Positions 34,211-43,474 are shown, numbered from the stretch's first letter. The stretch is 64,000 nucleotides of DNA from JAEZDC01 sp036676415 (GCA_036676415.1 JAKFCX010000065.1:41236-105235); one strand, 5' to 3'. The notes: generated from the sequence alone by a model not told the origin. Translations and numbers: made by a program.

Positions 34211-36373
34211 TTATTTATTTAAGGCTAAACCTTTCTGAGAATTGATCATATCGCTCATCACCTTTGCAGCCTCATCAATATAAATATCAGTTTTCAGTGC
34301 TTTTAACCATTGCTGATAACGCTCACCTTTATTCTTATCAACATTGTCAAAGAATTTTTTCTCATCAGCTTTTAATGATACGATCTCCAATTCAGTTGGC
34401 AGCTTTGTAAGATTTTCATTTTCAGTAACCGTAGTGCGAATAAGCTTCTGCCTCTCCTTATAATCTGTTATATTAAGATCATATTCCCTGCCTGCATTTT
34501 TACTCAGCCACTCAGCATTTTTATTTATTTTCTTGTAAACATGATTAGAAGCCACTCTTTTAGCTGCTGCACTTTTCACCGCTTCATAATCGATACCTGA
34601 ACTCCATGCCTGGTACTCAGATTGCTGTATTTCATCCCATGGCATTGCATTCTCATTATCTCTTTCCCTGATCTTTAAGAACTGGTAAACGTCTGGCAGC
34701 ACCACATCAGGAATAATTCCTTTTGCCTGTACTGAACCTCCATTTACACGATAGTACTTCTGCAAAGTAAGTTTCAATGCACCAAGATCTGTAGCACCTG
34801 TCATAAAATCGATTGGTCTGCCAAAAGGTATTACCCTTTGAACTGTTCCTTTACCATAGGTTGAATTACTTCCAATTACCAAACCTCTCTTATAATCCTG
34901 TATTGCTGCGGCAAAAATTTCTGAAGCAGATGCACTCAATTCATTCACCATAACAGTCAAAGGACCATCATACAATACGTTCTTGTTTTTGTCTTCAATA
35001 ACTGAATTTTTTCCGTCCCTGTCTCTCACCTGAACCACAGGCCCGTCTTTTATAAATAAACCAACAATATCAACAGCTTCATATAAATAACCACCTCCGT
35101 TGTTCCTTAAGTCAACGATAATACCATCAACACCCTCTGCTTTTAATTTAATGATCTCAGCTGCCACATCCATTGAACATCTTTTGCCATCAGGCTTTTC
35201 AAAGTCGGCATAAAACTCAGGCAGATAGATATAACCTATTTTATTTCCATTCTGCGTAACGATTGCACTTCTTGCATAAGTTTCATCCTGAACAATCTCA
35301 TCCCTTATTAAAGAAACAACCTTTACGCTACCGTCACTTTTTCTTATAGTTAGTTTTACTTCAGTTCCTTTGGCTCCACGTATAAGCTTTACTGCATCCT
35401 GTACTGCAAAACCAGCAATATCTACGGCATCACCTGTAGCCTGTGCAACTTTCAGGATCACATCATTTACCTGTATCTCTCCACTTTTCCATGCAGGAGT
35501 TCCTGTTACCAGGCTCACCACTTTTATTGAACTTTCATCTTCACTAAGCTGAGCACCAATTCCAAAAAATTTACCACTCATCTGCTCTTCAAATGCTCTC
35601 TTTTCAACCGGAGGGAAATATGAAGTATTATGATCCATCATCTCTGACATTGCATTAATGTAGAGATTGAAACGTTCGTCTTCAGTGAACCGTGCTTTAA
35701 TCCTGTCAAAATTCCTGTCCATAATCTTCATTACCCTGTCTCTTGCATCTTTTTCCAGTTCAATATCTGTTTTCACTACAAAAGAATCTTTGCCTTTATT
35801 GGTTTCACGTTGATCAAGCAAATCGGAATAACGCTCCAGCGTGAGATATTTCAATCGTTTTCTCCATGTCTCTTTACGCTCTGCTTCAGTTGAAGCGAAA
35901 CGGAGTTTGTCCTGGTCAAACTGTACTTTTTCTTTCACAGTAAAGTCAAATGGATCTACCAGGATTTCTTTGTACAGCGCCATCACTTCAGGAAGTCGTT
36001 TTTCATACAATACATTCACAGCCGAAAAAAAATCTGTTTTACCTCCATTGATCTCATCATCAATAGATGTTTCATATTTTTTCAATGAATTAATATCTGC
36101 CTGTGTGAAAATATTTTTTTCAGGATCGAGATCAGAGAGATATTGCTTGAATAAAGCTTTCGAAAATGCATCATTGATATTCTTAGGGCTATAATGTTTC
36201 TCTTTAAGAAGTGTTGCCACTGATCTTAATATTTTCTCCTGTTTTGCCGGAGTGTTGGTATCGTTTCCATCTCCACCATTCGATTTAAATGCGAAGAACA
36301 AACCACAGATCAACAATATCCCAACGATCGGTAACCCTTTTCTGCTCATCATATACTGCAACATTTTAGTCAT
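34211..36373 (-). CDS. carboxy-terminal processing protease (tail-specific, S41)
   Basis: From the ATG at 36373 the protein has 720 residues, with an N-terminal membrane or signal segment (LPIVGILLICGLFFAFKSN). A Tsp-type helical N-domain follows (MDHNTSYFPPVEKRAFEEQM). The PDZ domain contains FFGIGAQLSEDESSIKVVSL and GTPAWKSGEIQVNDVILKVA. The S41 core has GIIVDLRNNGGGYLYEAVDI, the nucleophile in NELSASASEIFAAA, and the Lys in STYGKGTVQRV. A C-terminal DUF3340-like part follows. Like E. coli Prc it should trim periplasmic proteins at C-termini. Length is close to Prc (about 680). Confidence 0.93.
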   Translation of the reverse strand: MTKMLQYMMSRKGLPIVGILLICGLFFAFKSNGGDGNDTNTPAKQEKILRSVATLLKEKHYSPKNINDAFSKALFKQYLSDLDPEKNIFTQADINSLKKYETSIDDEINGGKTDFFSAVNVLYEKRLPEVMALYKEILVDPFDFTVKEKVQFDQDKLRFASTEAERKETWRKRLKYLTLERYSDLLDQRETNKGKDSFVVKTDIELEKDARDRVMKIMDRNFDRIKARFTEDERFNLYINAMSEMMDHNTSYFPPVEKRAFEEQMSGKFFGIGAQLSEDESSIKVVSLVTGTPAWKSGEIQVNDVILKVAQATGDAVDIAGFAVQDAVKLIRGAKGTEVKLTIRKSDGSVKVVSLIRDEIVQDETYARSAIVTQNGNKIGYIYLPEFYADFEKPDGKRCSMDVAAEIIKLKAEGVDGIIVDLRNNGGGYLYEAVDIVGLFIKDGPVVQVRDRDGKNSVIEDKNKNVLYDGPLTVMVNELSASASEIFAAAIQDYKRGLVIGSNSTYGKGTVQRVIPFGRPIDFMTGATDLGALKLTLQKYYRVNGGSVQAKGIIPDVVLPDVYQFLKIRERDNENAMPWDEIQQSEYQAWSSGIDYEAVKSAAAKRVASNHVYKKINKNAEWLSKNAGREYDLNITDYKERQKLIRTTVTENENLTKLPTELEIVSLKADEKKFFDNVDKNKGERYQQWLKALKTDIYIDEAAKVMSDMINSQKGLALNK

Positions 36374-36563
36374 TACTTCCAAAAATAATGTAAATAGACG
36401 GTGCCAATTTACATATCATCCTTATTAACAAACTTTTGCCCGGAAATATTTTTACCGGGGGAAAGCAGGTTGGAACGAATGGTATTGACGGTGTTTATTC
36501 CAAAAGTTTACTGGCCTCTACCAGCTTTGTGAAATCATTTATTAATATTCATTCAATCTATTT

Positions 36564-36594
36564 TTTGAAGTAATAGCAGTTTCTTTTATTTTTG
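36564..36594 (+). promoter_or_regulatory. promoter of tRNA-His
   Basis: TTTG (36564-36567), a 19-base spacer and TATTTTTG (36587-36594) match the Bacteroidota consensus TTTG-N19-TAnnTTTG closely. The tRNA begins 15 bases after the -7 box. Confidence 0.75.
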
Positions 36595-36608
36595 CCTTCC
36601 AAATTTAC

Positions 36609-36683
36609 GGAGGGTGTAGCTCAGTAGGTTAGAGCGACAGATTGTGGTTCTGTAGGTCGTGGGTTCGAAACCCATCATTCTCC
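36609..36683 (+). tRNA. tRNA-His (GTG anticodon)
   Basis: All four arms fold. The acceptor is GAGGGTG with CATTCTC (with G-T pairs), then a D arm GCTC...GAGC. The anticodon stem is ACAGA/TCTGT, with loop TTGTGGT giving anticodon GTG at 36644-36646. The T arm is GTGGG-TTCGAAA-CCCAT. An extra G at 36609 faces C at 36683, the G-1:C73 pair specific to histidine tRNA. CCA is not encoded. Confidence 0.97.
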
Positions 36684-36684
36684 C

Positions 36685-36716
36685 AAAAACCTTGTAAGCA
36701 TATTTACAAGGTTTTT
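36685..36716 (+). terminator. terminator of tRNA-His
   Basis: AAAAACCTTGTAA and TTACAAGGTTTTT form a perfect 13-bp stem with a 6-base loop, directly after the tRNA. Confidence 0.88.
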
Positions 36717-36732
36717 CTTTTAAAAGAAGATT

Positions 36733-37344
36733 ATGAGCTGGATGTTATTGCTGATACCTGTTATTTCTGCATTTATCGGTTGGTTCACAAACTGGATCGC
36801 TATTAAGATGCTTTTTCATCCAAGGGAACCAAAAACCATTTTAGGTATTACATTTCATGGCATTTTTCCAAAGCGGCAGCAACAGTTTGCAGAAAAACTG
36901 GGAAAACTGGTAAGTGAAGAATTACTCTCGTTTAAAGATATCGAATCAAAGATCACGAATCCCAACAACCTTGAGAAGATAATGCCGGTTGTTGAAACAC
37001 ATATTGATCAGTTCCTGAGAGTGAAACTGGCAGAAGCTATGCCGATGATCAGCATGTTCATTGGTGAGAAAACAATTAACCAGCTCAAGGAAGTTTTTCT
37101 TACAGAAATGAGATCACTATTCCCTGTCATCATGAGTAACTACATGACCAAATTGCAGGAAGATCTTGACCTTGAGAAAATCGTTGTAACGAAAGTTGCT
37201 TCGTTCTCCAGCGATAAACTGGAAAATATCCTCAACCAGATCATGGCAAAGGAATTCAAGTTTGTTGAGATGATTGGTGCTGTATTAGGTTTTATCATTG
37301 GCCTGGTGCAAATACTCCTCACTTATTTCTCAAATATTAATTAA
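36733..37344 (+). CDS. DUF445 family membrane protein
   Basis: A 203-residue protein with an N-terminal hydrophobic segment (MSWMLLLIPVISAFIGWFTN), the DUF445 hallmark WFTNWIAIKMLFHPREPKTI followed by GIFPKRQQQFAEKLGKLVSE, a central helical part, and a C-terminal hydrophobic segment (IGAVLGFIIGLVQILLTYF). It is shorter than the roughly 400-residue YheB-type members. An inner membrane location is likely; function unknown. Confidence 0.85.
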   Translation: MSWMLLLIPVISAFIGWFTNWIAIKMLFHPREPKTILGITFHGIFPKRQQQFAEKLGKLVSEELLSFKDIESKITNPNNLEKIMPVVETHIDQFLRVKLAEAMPMISMFIGEKTINQLKEVFLTEMRSLFPVIMSNYMTKLQEDLDLEKIVVTKVASFSSDKLENILNQIMAKEFKFVEMIGAVLGFIIGLVQILLTYFSNIN

Positions 37345-37482
37345 CCGATCTTTAATAGTTTATGGCCGACTGGATTCCAGTAATCTCCTTTGTATAGCCG
37401 TATTTTGCCGTTTGTAATTAATAAACATTTCTGTTTGTGTAACGAGGATCACTTTTGTGTGTCCTTAATCTAAACCTAACAC

Positions 37483-40110
37483 ATGAGACAACTTTTAGCA
37501 CTCCTGGCTTTATCTATCTCCCTGAACCTATTTGCCCAACCTCCTGCCGGTAGAACAGGAATGAATGCAGGCCATATCTATGGAAAGGTGGTTGATGCCA
37601 AATCTAACAGAGGTATTGATGGTGCTTCGCTTCAACTTACTGGTAACAGGATGGATTCTGCAACAAAGAAGATGGTTCCTTATACATTAAGAGCCGGAAT
37701 CACATTACCAAATGGCGATTTTGATTTTGACCAGATTCCGGTGATGGGTAAGCTTACTTTAAGAGTTTCAGCAATTGGATATACCGAGGCTACACAGATA
37801 ATCGACTTTGGTTTCGGTGGTCGTGGTGCTGGTAACAGGCCTTCAGGTGGAGGTAACGGTGAAGGAAATATGCAGAACTTGATGAGCATGATCGACAGGG
37901 ACCTGGGTAACATCAAACTGGAGCCTATGGAAGGTACATTGGAAAATGTAACGGTTACATCTGTTAAGCAGTTGTTTGAAATGGGTGTCGACAGGAAAGT
38001 ATTTAATGTAGACAGAAATATCATCAGCCAGGGACAAATGGCTACCGAGGTGATGAAGCAAATTCCTTCTTTGAGTGTTGATATTGATGGTAACGTTACC
38101 ATGAGAAATGCTACACCGCAGCTTTTCATTGATGGAAGACCTACTACACTTACGCTGGAACAAATTCCGGCAGATATTATTGACAGGGTTGAATTGATCA
38201 CCAATCCTTCTGCAAGATTTGATGCCTCAGGTGGTAATGCAGGTATATTAAATATCGTATTGAAGAAAAATAAGAGAGTTGGTTACAACGGTGGATTAAG
38301 ATTTGGAGTTGATTCAAGAGGTAAGATCAATACGGGTGGTGATATTAACTTAAGACAAGGCAAAATCAACATTTTTGCAACGGGTATGTATAATCAAAGA
38401 TTATCAAAGTCTTCCTCATGGACAGAAAGACAAATCCTTGATAATGACAAATCTGCTTTTGTACAAAATACAACAGGAGAAAATGAGGGAACGATGCGAT
38501 TTATTCGTGGTGGATTTGATTATCTTATAGATAACAGAAATACGTTTACAATATCCGGTAATTATAATAGAGGTCAATTCGACAACTTTGAAGATCAAGT
38601 TTACGATTCTTTAAATATAAATGGGCTTCTGTCAAATAATCTAGGGTTTCGGGAATCATCAGCAGAGTTCCGTAACTGGGGTACACAAATTAGCTTCAAA
38701 CATAATTTTGCAAAAGCTGGACGTGAATGGACAGCAGATGCTAATTATAACAATAGCAAAAATGAAAACTTCGGAGATTTTTTAACGCTTACATATATCC
38801 CGGGACCGAACTGGTCACTAAAGGAACGTACTATCGTAAATAGTATAGGTGCTGGAAACTCAACCAATTTGGTGTTGCAAACAGATTATGATAATCCGAT
38901 CACCGACAATAAGAAGTTGGAATTTGGTGCTAGGGTACAAATTCGAAAGTTCGAGAATCTTAACTTGCAATCGTCATATGATCCTACAACGCAAAGTTTT
39001 GTTACTCGAAATCCGCTTACTAGTCATTACGAATACACTGACAAAGTATACGCTGCCTACGCTACTTATGGGTTCAAAAAGCAAAACTGGAGTTTTCAAC
39101 TTGGTCTAAGACTAGAGAGTTCTGATTACAATGGATCATTAGTTGGAAAAGATTCAGTTTTTAATGTCGAGTTTCCTATTAGCTTATTTCCAAGTGCATT
39201 CATTACTAATAAGCTGAGTGATAAAGAAGATATCCAGTTCAATTTTTCGAGGAGGATTAATCGACCTAACTTTTTCCAGTTAATGCCTTTTATTGATTAT
39301 ACAGATCCTCAAAACCTCAATGTTGGAAATGCAGGATTAAAGCCTGAGTTCACTAATTCAGTTGAGATATCTTATAATAATAATTATAAGAAAGGAGCAA
39401 ACTTTCTCGCCAGCGTTTTTGCTAAGTATAATGAAGATTTGATAACTAGATACCAATATCGGGATGTCGATCCTTTGGATGCTACCAAGCCACTAGCTTA
39501 TTTCAATTCTTATATTAATGCCAACGAGAGTTTTACTTACGGAATAGAGTTAACGAATCGTATGCCTGTTGTAAAAAACTGGGATCTTACGGTTAACCTG
39601 AATGTATTCAACTCACAGATCAAAGGAAATATACAGGGACAGGAATTAGATCAGAAAAGAACAAGCTGGTTTGTAAAAGTGAATAACGCTATCAGGTTAC
39701 CAAAGAGTTTCTCTATCCAGTTATCCGGTGATTATTATGCAAAGACTGTTCTTCCACAGGAAGGTGGTCGTGGTGGAGGAAGGGGCGGAATGATGTTCGG
39801 TGGTGGTTCACAGGTTACTGCACAGGGATATATTCTTCCTCGTTACAGCTTTGATATTGCTGTTAGAAAAGAATGGCAGATCAAAGGTGGTAATACGATC
39901 TCTGCAAACCTTAGCATGAATGATTTCTTAAGAACACAGAAATACGGTACATATTCTGAATCTCCATTCTTTATCCAGGAAAGCGAAAGAAGAAGAGATC
40001 CACAGGTACTTCGTTTAAACCTTCAGTGGAGATTTGGTAAGTTCGATGCCAACTTATTCAAGCGTAAGAATAACAGGACTGAAGATGATGGTGTAATGAC
40101 AGGAATGTAA
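37483..40110 (+). CDS. outer membrane TonB-receptor-like beta-barrel protein
   Basis: An 875-residue outer membrane protein: a signal peptide (MRQLLALLALSISLNLFAQ), a carboxypeptidase-regulatory-like domain (about 30-120, HIYGKVVDAKSNRGIDGASL), a plug (VTVTSVKQLFEMGVDRKVFN, then EVMKQIPSLSVDIDGNVTMR, DRVELITNPSARFDASGGNA), and a long beta-barrel ending with LRLNLQWRFGKFDANLFKRK. It belongs to the outer membrane beta-barrel family of TonB-dependent receptors without a clear substrate. Gly-rich loops (GGRGGGRGGMMFGGG) are unusual. The middle of the gene (about 38480-39560) uses CGA, CGG and CTA codons that are rare in its two ends. Confidence 0.85.
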   Translation: MRQLLALLALSISLNLFAQPPAGRTGMNAGHIYGKVVDAKSNRGIDGASLQLTGNRMDSATKKMVPYTLRAGITLPNGDFDFDQIPVMGKLTLRVSAIGYTEATQIIDFGFGGRGAGNRPSGGGNGEGNMQNLMSMIDRDLGNIKLEPMEGTLENVTVTSVKQLFEMGVDRKVFNVDRNIISQGQMATEVMKQIPSLSVDIDGNVTMRNATPQLFIDGRPTTLTLEQIPADIIDRVELITNPSARFDASGGNAGILNIVLKKNKRVGYNGGLRFGVDSRGKINTGGDINLRQGKINIFATGMYNQRLSKSSSWTERQILDNDKSAFVQNTTGENEGTMRFIRGGFDYLIDNRNTFTISGNYNRGQFDNFEDQVYDSLNINGLLSNNLGFRESSAEFRNWGTQISFKHNFAKAGREWTADANYNNSKNENFGDFLTLTYIPGPNWSLKERTIVNSIGAGNSTNLVLQTDYDNPITDNKKLEFGARVQIRKFENLNLQSSYDPTTQSFVTRNPLTSHYEYTDKVYAAYATYGFKKQNWSFQLGLRLESSDYNGSLVGKDSVFNVEFPISLFPSAFITNKLSDKEDIQFNFSRRINRPNFFQLMPFIDYTDPQNLNVGNAGLKPEFTNSVEISYNNNYKKGANFLASVFAKYNEDLITRYQYRDVDPLDATKPLAYFNSYINANESFTYGIELTNRMPVVKNWDLTVNLNVFNSQIKGNIQGQELDQKRTSWFVKVNNAIRLPKSFSIQLSGDYYAKTVLPQEGGRGGGRGGMMFGGGSQVTAQGYILPRYSFDIAVRKEWQIKGGNTISANLSMNDFLRTQKYGTYSESPFFIQESERRRDPQVLRLNLQWRFGKFDANLFKRKNNRTEDDGVMTGM

Positions 40111-40146
40111 TTTTGATGCCAGCTATAGTTCATTATTGAACTTCTG

Positions 40147-40168
40147 TTGCGTCGCACTCTTGTACTGA
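40147..40168 (+). repeat. intergenic repeat copy 6 (GCGTCGCACTCTTGTACT)
   Basis: Exact core followed by GAAT, in the convergent gap between the outer membrane receptor gene and pcm. Confidence 0.85.
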
Positions 40169-40189
40169 ATAGCTCAATTGAGCAAATTA

Positions 40190-40240
40190 AAAAAGTCAAA
40201 ATTCAAAAGTAAAATACCTGCTTTTGAATTTTGACTTTTT
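40190..40240. terminator. strong bidirectional terminator
   Basis: A perfect 20-bp stem (AAAAAGTCAAAATTCAAAAG with its complement) around an 11-base loop, with A-run and T-run ends, between convergent genes. A short palindrome GCTCAATTGAGC lies just before it. Confidence 0.85.
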
Positions 40241-40251
40241 CGTTTTCACTT

Positions 40252-40908
40252 CTAATCGTTTTTCCCCTGCAGCATTGGTACAAATGAGAATTGCTCAAAC
40301 GACTCTTCTTTTAAAGAACCATCCGGCATTTTGGTGATGCGCAACATTCGCTGGGCACTTTCTTCATCCACAGGGATTACCATTACACCGCCGATCTTCA
40401 TTTGATCGACAAGCTTTGGTGGAATAAAGGGTGCAGCAGCAGTGATGATCACTTTATCGAAAGGAGCATAAGCAGGTAGACCTTCAAAGCCATCACCATA
40501 AAAGAATTTGATATTCGGATACTTACTTTTAAAAACAAAGCTTTGGTGCTTGTCGTATAACTTCTTCTGCCGTTCAATGGTAAATACCCTTGCTCCCATT
40601 TCTGCCAATACGGAAGCCTGGTAAACACTTCCTGTTCCTATTTCCAACACCTTTTCATTTGGCTTTACATTCAGTAATTGTGTCTGGTAGGCTACTGTAT
40701 AAGGCTGCGAAATGGTCTGACCTTCTCCTATTGGAAAAGCACGGTCTTCATACGATATCTTATCGAATGCAGAGTCAAGAAAATAATGCCTTGGAATATT
40801 ATTAATGGCATTCAGCACGTTTTCGTCAGTAATGCCTTTGTCCCGTAATATCTGGACCAGTTGTTTTCTTAATCCCTTATGCTGGTATGTATCTTCAAAC
40901 TTCCGCAT
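40252..40908 (-). CDS. pcm: protein-L-isoaspartate O-methyltransferase
   Basis: The enzyme methylates isoaspartyl residues in aged proteins using S-adenosylmethionine. From the ATG at 40908 it has 218 residues: IPRHYFLDSAFDKISYEDRA, FPIGEGQTISQPYTVAYQTQ, the SAM motif VLEIGTGSVYQASVLAEMGA, FFYGDGFEGLPAYAPFDKVI and ITAAAPFIPPKLVDQMKIGG. Length and motifs fit. The SAM motif reads GTGSVYQ, where many homologues have GTGSGYQ, a mild deviation. The longer open frame from 40980 would add an unlikely N-terminus. Confidence 0.94.
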   Translation of the reverse strand: MRKFEDTYQHKGLRKQLVQILRDKGITDENVLNAINNIPRHYFLDSAFDKISYEDRAFPIGEGQTISQPYTVAYQTQLLNVKPNEKVLEIGTGSVYQASVLAEMGARVFTIERQKKLYDKHQSFVFKSKYPNIKFFYGDGFEGLPAYAPFDKVIITAAAPFIPPKLVDQMKIGGVMVIPVDEESAQRMLRITKMPDGSLKEESFEQFSFVPMLQGKND

Positions 40909-40954
40909 ACACAAATTTACTTTTTGTTTTCCGCCCCATGCCTGTTGTGAACAT

Positions 40955-40984
40955 AAAAAAGCTGTGAAGATGTTCTCCACAGCT
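40955..40984 (-). terminator. terminator downstream of hicA
   Basis: On the minus strand AGCTGTG and CACAGCT pair around 11 bases and are followed by a T-run, 21 bases after the hicA stop. Confidence 0.65.
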
Positions 40985-41004
40985 GGTTAAAAATTCGAAA
41001 CCGA

Positions 41005-41250
41005 TCAAAACAGTTTATTAATGATTATGTCCTTAGTCGTTTGCTGGTGTTCAGCAACAGCATTCAGAATAGCTGAAAGTGTTCCTATTTTTATGGGATC
41101 ATGATTAGGAATGGTTAGATGATGTTCACCTTTTAAAGAAGTCGTAATCCTGATATGACTACCGCTTTGTCTCGTCACCACATAATCGTAATGCTTACTC
41201 AATAATTTAATTAACTGATGAGCACTGACGTCTCGTGGTAATTTCTTCAT
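41005..41250 (-). CDS. hicA: HicA-type mRNA interferase toxin
   Basis: An 81-residue protein with the double-stranded RNA-binding-like HicA fold: LPRDVSAHQLIKLLSKHYDY, then VVTRQSGSHIRITT with the catalytic His in GSHIRI, then HHLTIPNHDPIKIGTLSAIL. The toxin would cleave mRNA in the cytosol when the antitoxin is lost. Its ATG overlaps the hicB stop by 4 bases, antitoxin first. The order hicB-hicA is the reverse of the classical one but common in related families. Confidence 0.85.
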   Translation of the reverse strand: MKKLPRDVSAHQLIKLLSKHYDYVVTRQSGSHIRITTSLKGEHHLTIPNHDPIKIGTLSAILNAVAEHQQTTKDIIINKLF

Positions 41251-41450
41251 GCTGCAAACACTTCCTCTTTTACATAATGCATTCTAATGATTCGCTGTTT
41301 TTCATCATCAAAATGACACCTTACAGCATCTTTTATTGCTTCTTTCAACAACTCAAGGGTATCGGCTTCTGTAAATATAGATTCGCTTAAAGCTCTTGCA
41401 GTAAAACCTCCCTCATCACTCTCCTCAACCATAAATATTAATTCACTCAT
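41247..41450 (-). CDS. hicB: HicB-like antitoxin
   Basis: From the ATG at 41450 the protein has 67 residues. The partial RNase H-like HicB fold is seen in ELIFMVEESDEGGFTARALS and ESIFTEADTLELLKEAIKDA. It lacks the C-terminal DNA-binding domain that longer HicB proteins carry. It overlaps hicA by 4 bases, so the two should be translated together. The pair lies between pcm and a phosphoglucomutase gene, without other mobile genes. A longer frame begins at 41519. Confidence 0.8.
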   Translation of the reverse strand: MSELIFMVEESDEGGFTARALSESIFTEADTLELLKEAIKDAVRCHFDDEKQRIIRMHYVKEEVFAA

Positions 41451-41525
41451 ATTAAGAGATTTACTCAAATTTAAAACAATCAAGGGACAATTCGTTATTG
41501 ATACATTTAAATCTCGCAAAACTTA

Positions 41526-43244
41526 TTACTTCAACTTCATATCAGTAATAATTGCTTCTATCTTCTGTGTTAGTTCAGCTTCTTTTGCTTCATATTCTTC
41601 CCTGCTGTTCAATTTCGTATTGACACTAAAATAGAATTTGATCTTCGGCTCTGTTCCACTTGGCCTTGCAGATATTTTACTTCCATCTGCCAGTATGAAT
41701 TGTAATACATTACTTTTCGGTAATTCAATCTTCCATTCTTCTCCTGTTTGCAAATTCTTTCCTTGCTGCAGCTGGTAGTCTAACAGTTGTACAACTGCTG
41801 ATCCGTTGATCGTTGTCGGTGGATTTTTTCTATAACCTTCCATCATCTCAGCTATCTCTTTCTGGCCGTTCATTCCTTTCTTGGTGATGCTGATAAGACT
41901 TTCAAGATAAAAGCCATATTGGATGTACAACTCCAGCAGTTTATCAAACAACGTTCTGCCGTTTTGCTTTTCTACTGCAGCCATCTCACACAATATCGCT
42001 ACTGCACTTATCGCATCTTTATCCCTCACCTGGTTTCCGATCATCAATCCAAAACTTTCCTCACCACCAACAACGTAGTTTTCCTTTCCTTCTTTTTCAC
42101 GTATCAGCTGTGCAATCCATTTAAAACCGGTGAGTACATTGTAGCAGGCCACTCCATTCTGCTTTGCCACTTCATTGATCATATCTGTCGTAACGATCGT
42201 TGATACTACCATATCATTCGGCCTGGCCAATCCTGCATTCTTTCTTGCTTCCATTACGTAGGTAAATGCAAGCACTGCAGTCTGGTTACCATTCATCAAT
42301 ACCCACTCACCTTTATGATTTTTGATACCCACACCTACCCTGTCAGCATCAGGATCTGTGCCCAGTAAAATATCAGCATCCAGTTCTTTTGCTTTCTTCA
42401 GACCAATACTCATGGCTTCACTTTCTTCAGGATTTGGATAGATCACTGTAGGGAAATTTCCATCTGGTGTAGCCTGCTCTTTTACTATCGTTACATTATG
42501 AAAACCGTAACGCTGCAAAACTTCAGGCACTAAAACGATTCCTGTTCCATGTATGGAAGTATAGACGATCTTCAGATCTTGTTGCGATGCTATGGCCTCA
42601 GGTGAAATACTCAACCCTTTCACCATACTCAAATAAGCATCATCCATTTCTTTTCCAAGGATAGAAATATTCGTTTCACCTCCACTCCACTTCACTTCAT
42701 CAACACTCTTAATGGCATCAACTTCTGTTATTACATTCTTATCGTGTGGCGGTACTAACTGTGATCCATCATTCCAGTAAGCTTTATAGCCATTGTATTC
42801 TTTCGGATTATGCGAAGCAGTACACATCACACCTGCATCAAGACCTAAATATCTTATCGCAAAACTTAATTCAGGAGTAGGACGCAGATCTTCGAATAAA
42901 TAAACTTTAATGCCATTGGCTGCAAACACATTGGCTACTGTTTCTGCAAAGAACCTGCTGTTGTTCCTGCAATCATGGCTGATGCCTACTTTTATTTCCT
43001 TATCGCCTAATGTTTTCTTCAGGTAGTTGGCAAAGCCCTGTGTAGACATCCCAACAGTATATTTATTCATACGATTGGTACCCACACCCATTATTCCACG
43101 AAGACCCCCCGTTCCAAATTCGAGGTTCTGGTAAAATGAATCTGCTAATTCCTCCGGTGATAATTTTTTGATCGCTTCTTTTATTTCAGCATCGTAATTA
43201 CCATTCAGCCAGACGTTTACTTTCTCCTGTATTGCGCTATCCAT
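41526..43244 (-). CDS. phosphoglucomutase / phosphomannomutase
   Basis: A 572-residue alpha-D-phosphohexomutase of the large PGM2-like branch. It shows GTGGLRGIMGVGTNRMNKYT, the active-site phosphoserine loop MCTASHNPKEYNGYKAYWND, the metal loop GTDPDADRVGVG, the sugar-binding GGEESFGLMIG, and the phosphate-binding RPSGTEPKIKFYF. All active-site elements are intact. It interconverts hexose 1- and 6-phosphates in sugar metabolism and cell-surface precursor supply; which hexose is preferred cannot be told from sequence. Confidence 0.93.
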   Translation of the reverse strand: MDSAIQEKVNVWLNGNYDAEIKEAIKKLSPEELADSFYQNLEFGTGGLRGIMGVGTNRMNKYTVGMSTQGFANYLKKTLGDKEIKVGISHDCRNNSRFFAETVANVFAANGIKVYLFEDLRPTPELSFAIRYLGLDAGVMCTASHNPKEYNGYKAYWNDGSQLVPPHDKNVITEVDAIKSVDEVKWSGGETNISILGKEMDDAYLSMVKGLSISPEAIASQQDLKIVYTSIHGTGIVLVPEVLQRYGFHNVTIVKEQATPDGNFPTVIYPNPEESEAMSIGLKKAKELDADILLGTDPDADRVGVGIKNHKGEWVLMNGNQTAVLAFTYVMEARKNAGLARPNDMVVSTIVTTDMINEVAKQNGVACYNVLTGFKWIAQLIREKEGKENYVVGGEESFGLMIGNQVRDKDAISAVAILCEMAAVEKQNGRTLFDKLLELYIQYGFYLESLISITKKGMNGQKEIAEMMEGYRKNPPTTINGSAVVQLLDYQLQQGKNLQTGEEWKIELPKSNVLQFILADGSKISARPSGTEPKIKFYFSVNTKLNSREEYEAKEAELTQKIEAIITDMKLK

Positions 43245-43387
43245 ATAATGAATTTTGTGTTTATAGTTTTTGTTAGGTGATACCAGCTAAAGTTTTTCAT
43301 GACATCACCTCTTGTGTCACTCACTTGTACGTTCCGAAATCTTTGCCACAAGACACTCATGCAAAGTTGCACAAAGTCTTGGTGTTC

Positions 43388-43416
43388 CTTTGTGTCTTTG
43401 TGCTTTCGTGGTTCCA
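43388..43416 (+). repeat. CTTTGTGTCTTTGTG-type intergenic sequence, copy 1
   Basis: CCTTTGTGTCTTTGTGCTTT followed by CGTGGTTCC is a low-complexity block typical of intergenic repeats in many Bacteroidota. It lies in the divergent spacer between the phosphomutase gene and the DUF2279 gene. A related block in opposite orientation is at 56713. Confidence 0.45.
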
Positions 43417-43474
43417 ATGCAGCAAGTTTACGACAAAACAACTCAATTACCATTTCTGCCGTAAGTTTGAACTT

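Noticed and set aside
43277..43474. N-terminal extension of the DUF2279 protein
   Set aside because: It begins from a non-ATG codon and runs through the CTTTGTGTC intergenic block; the signal peptide starts cleanly at 43475.
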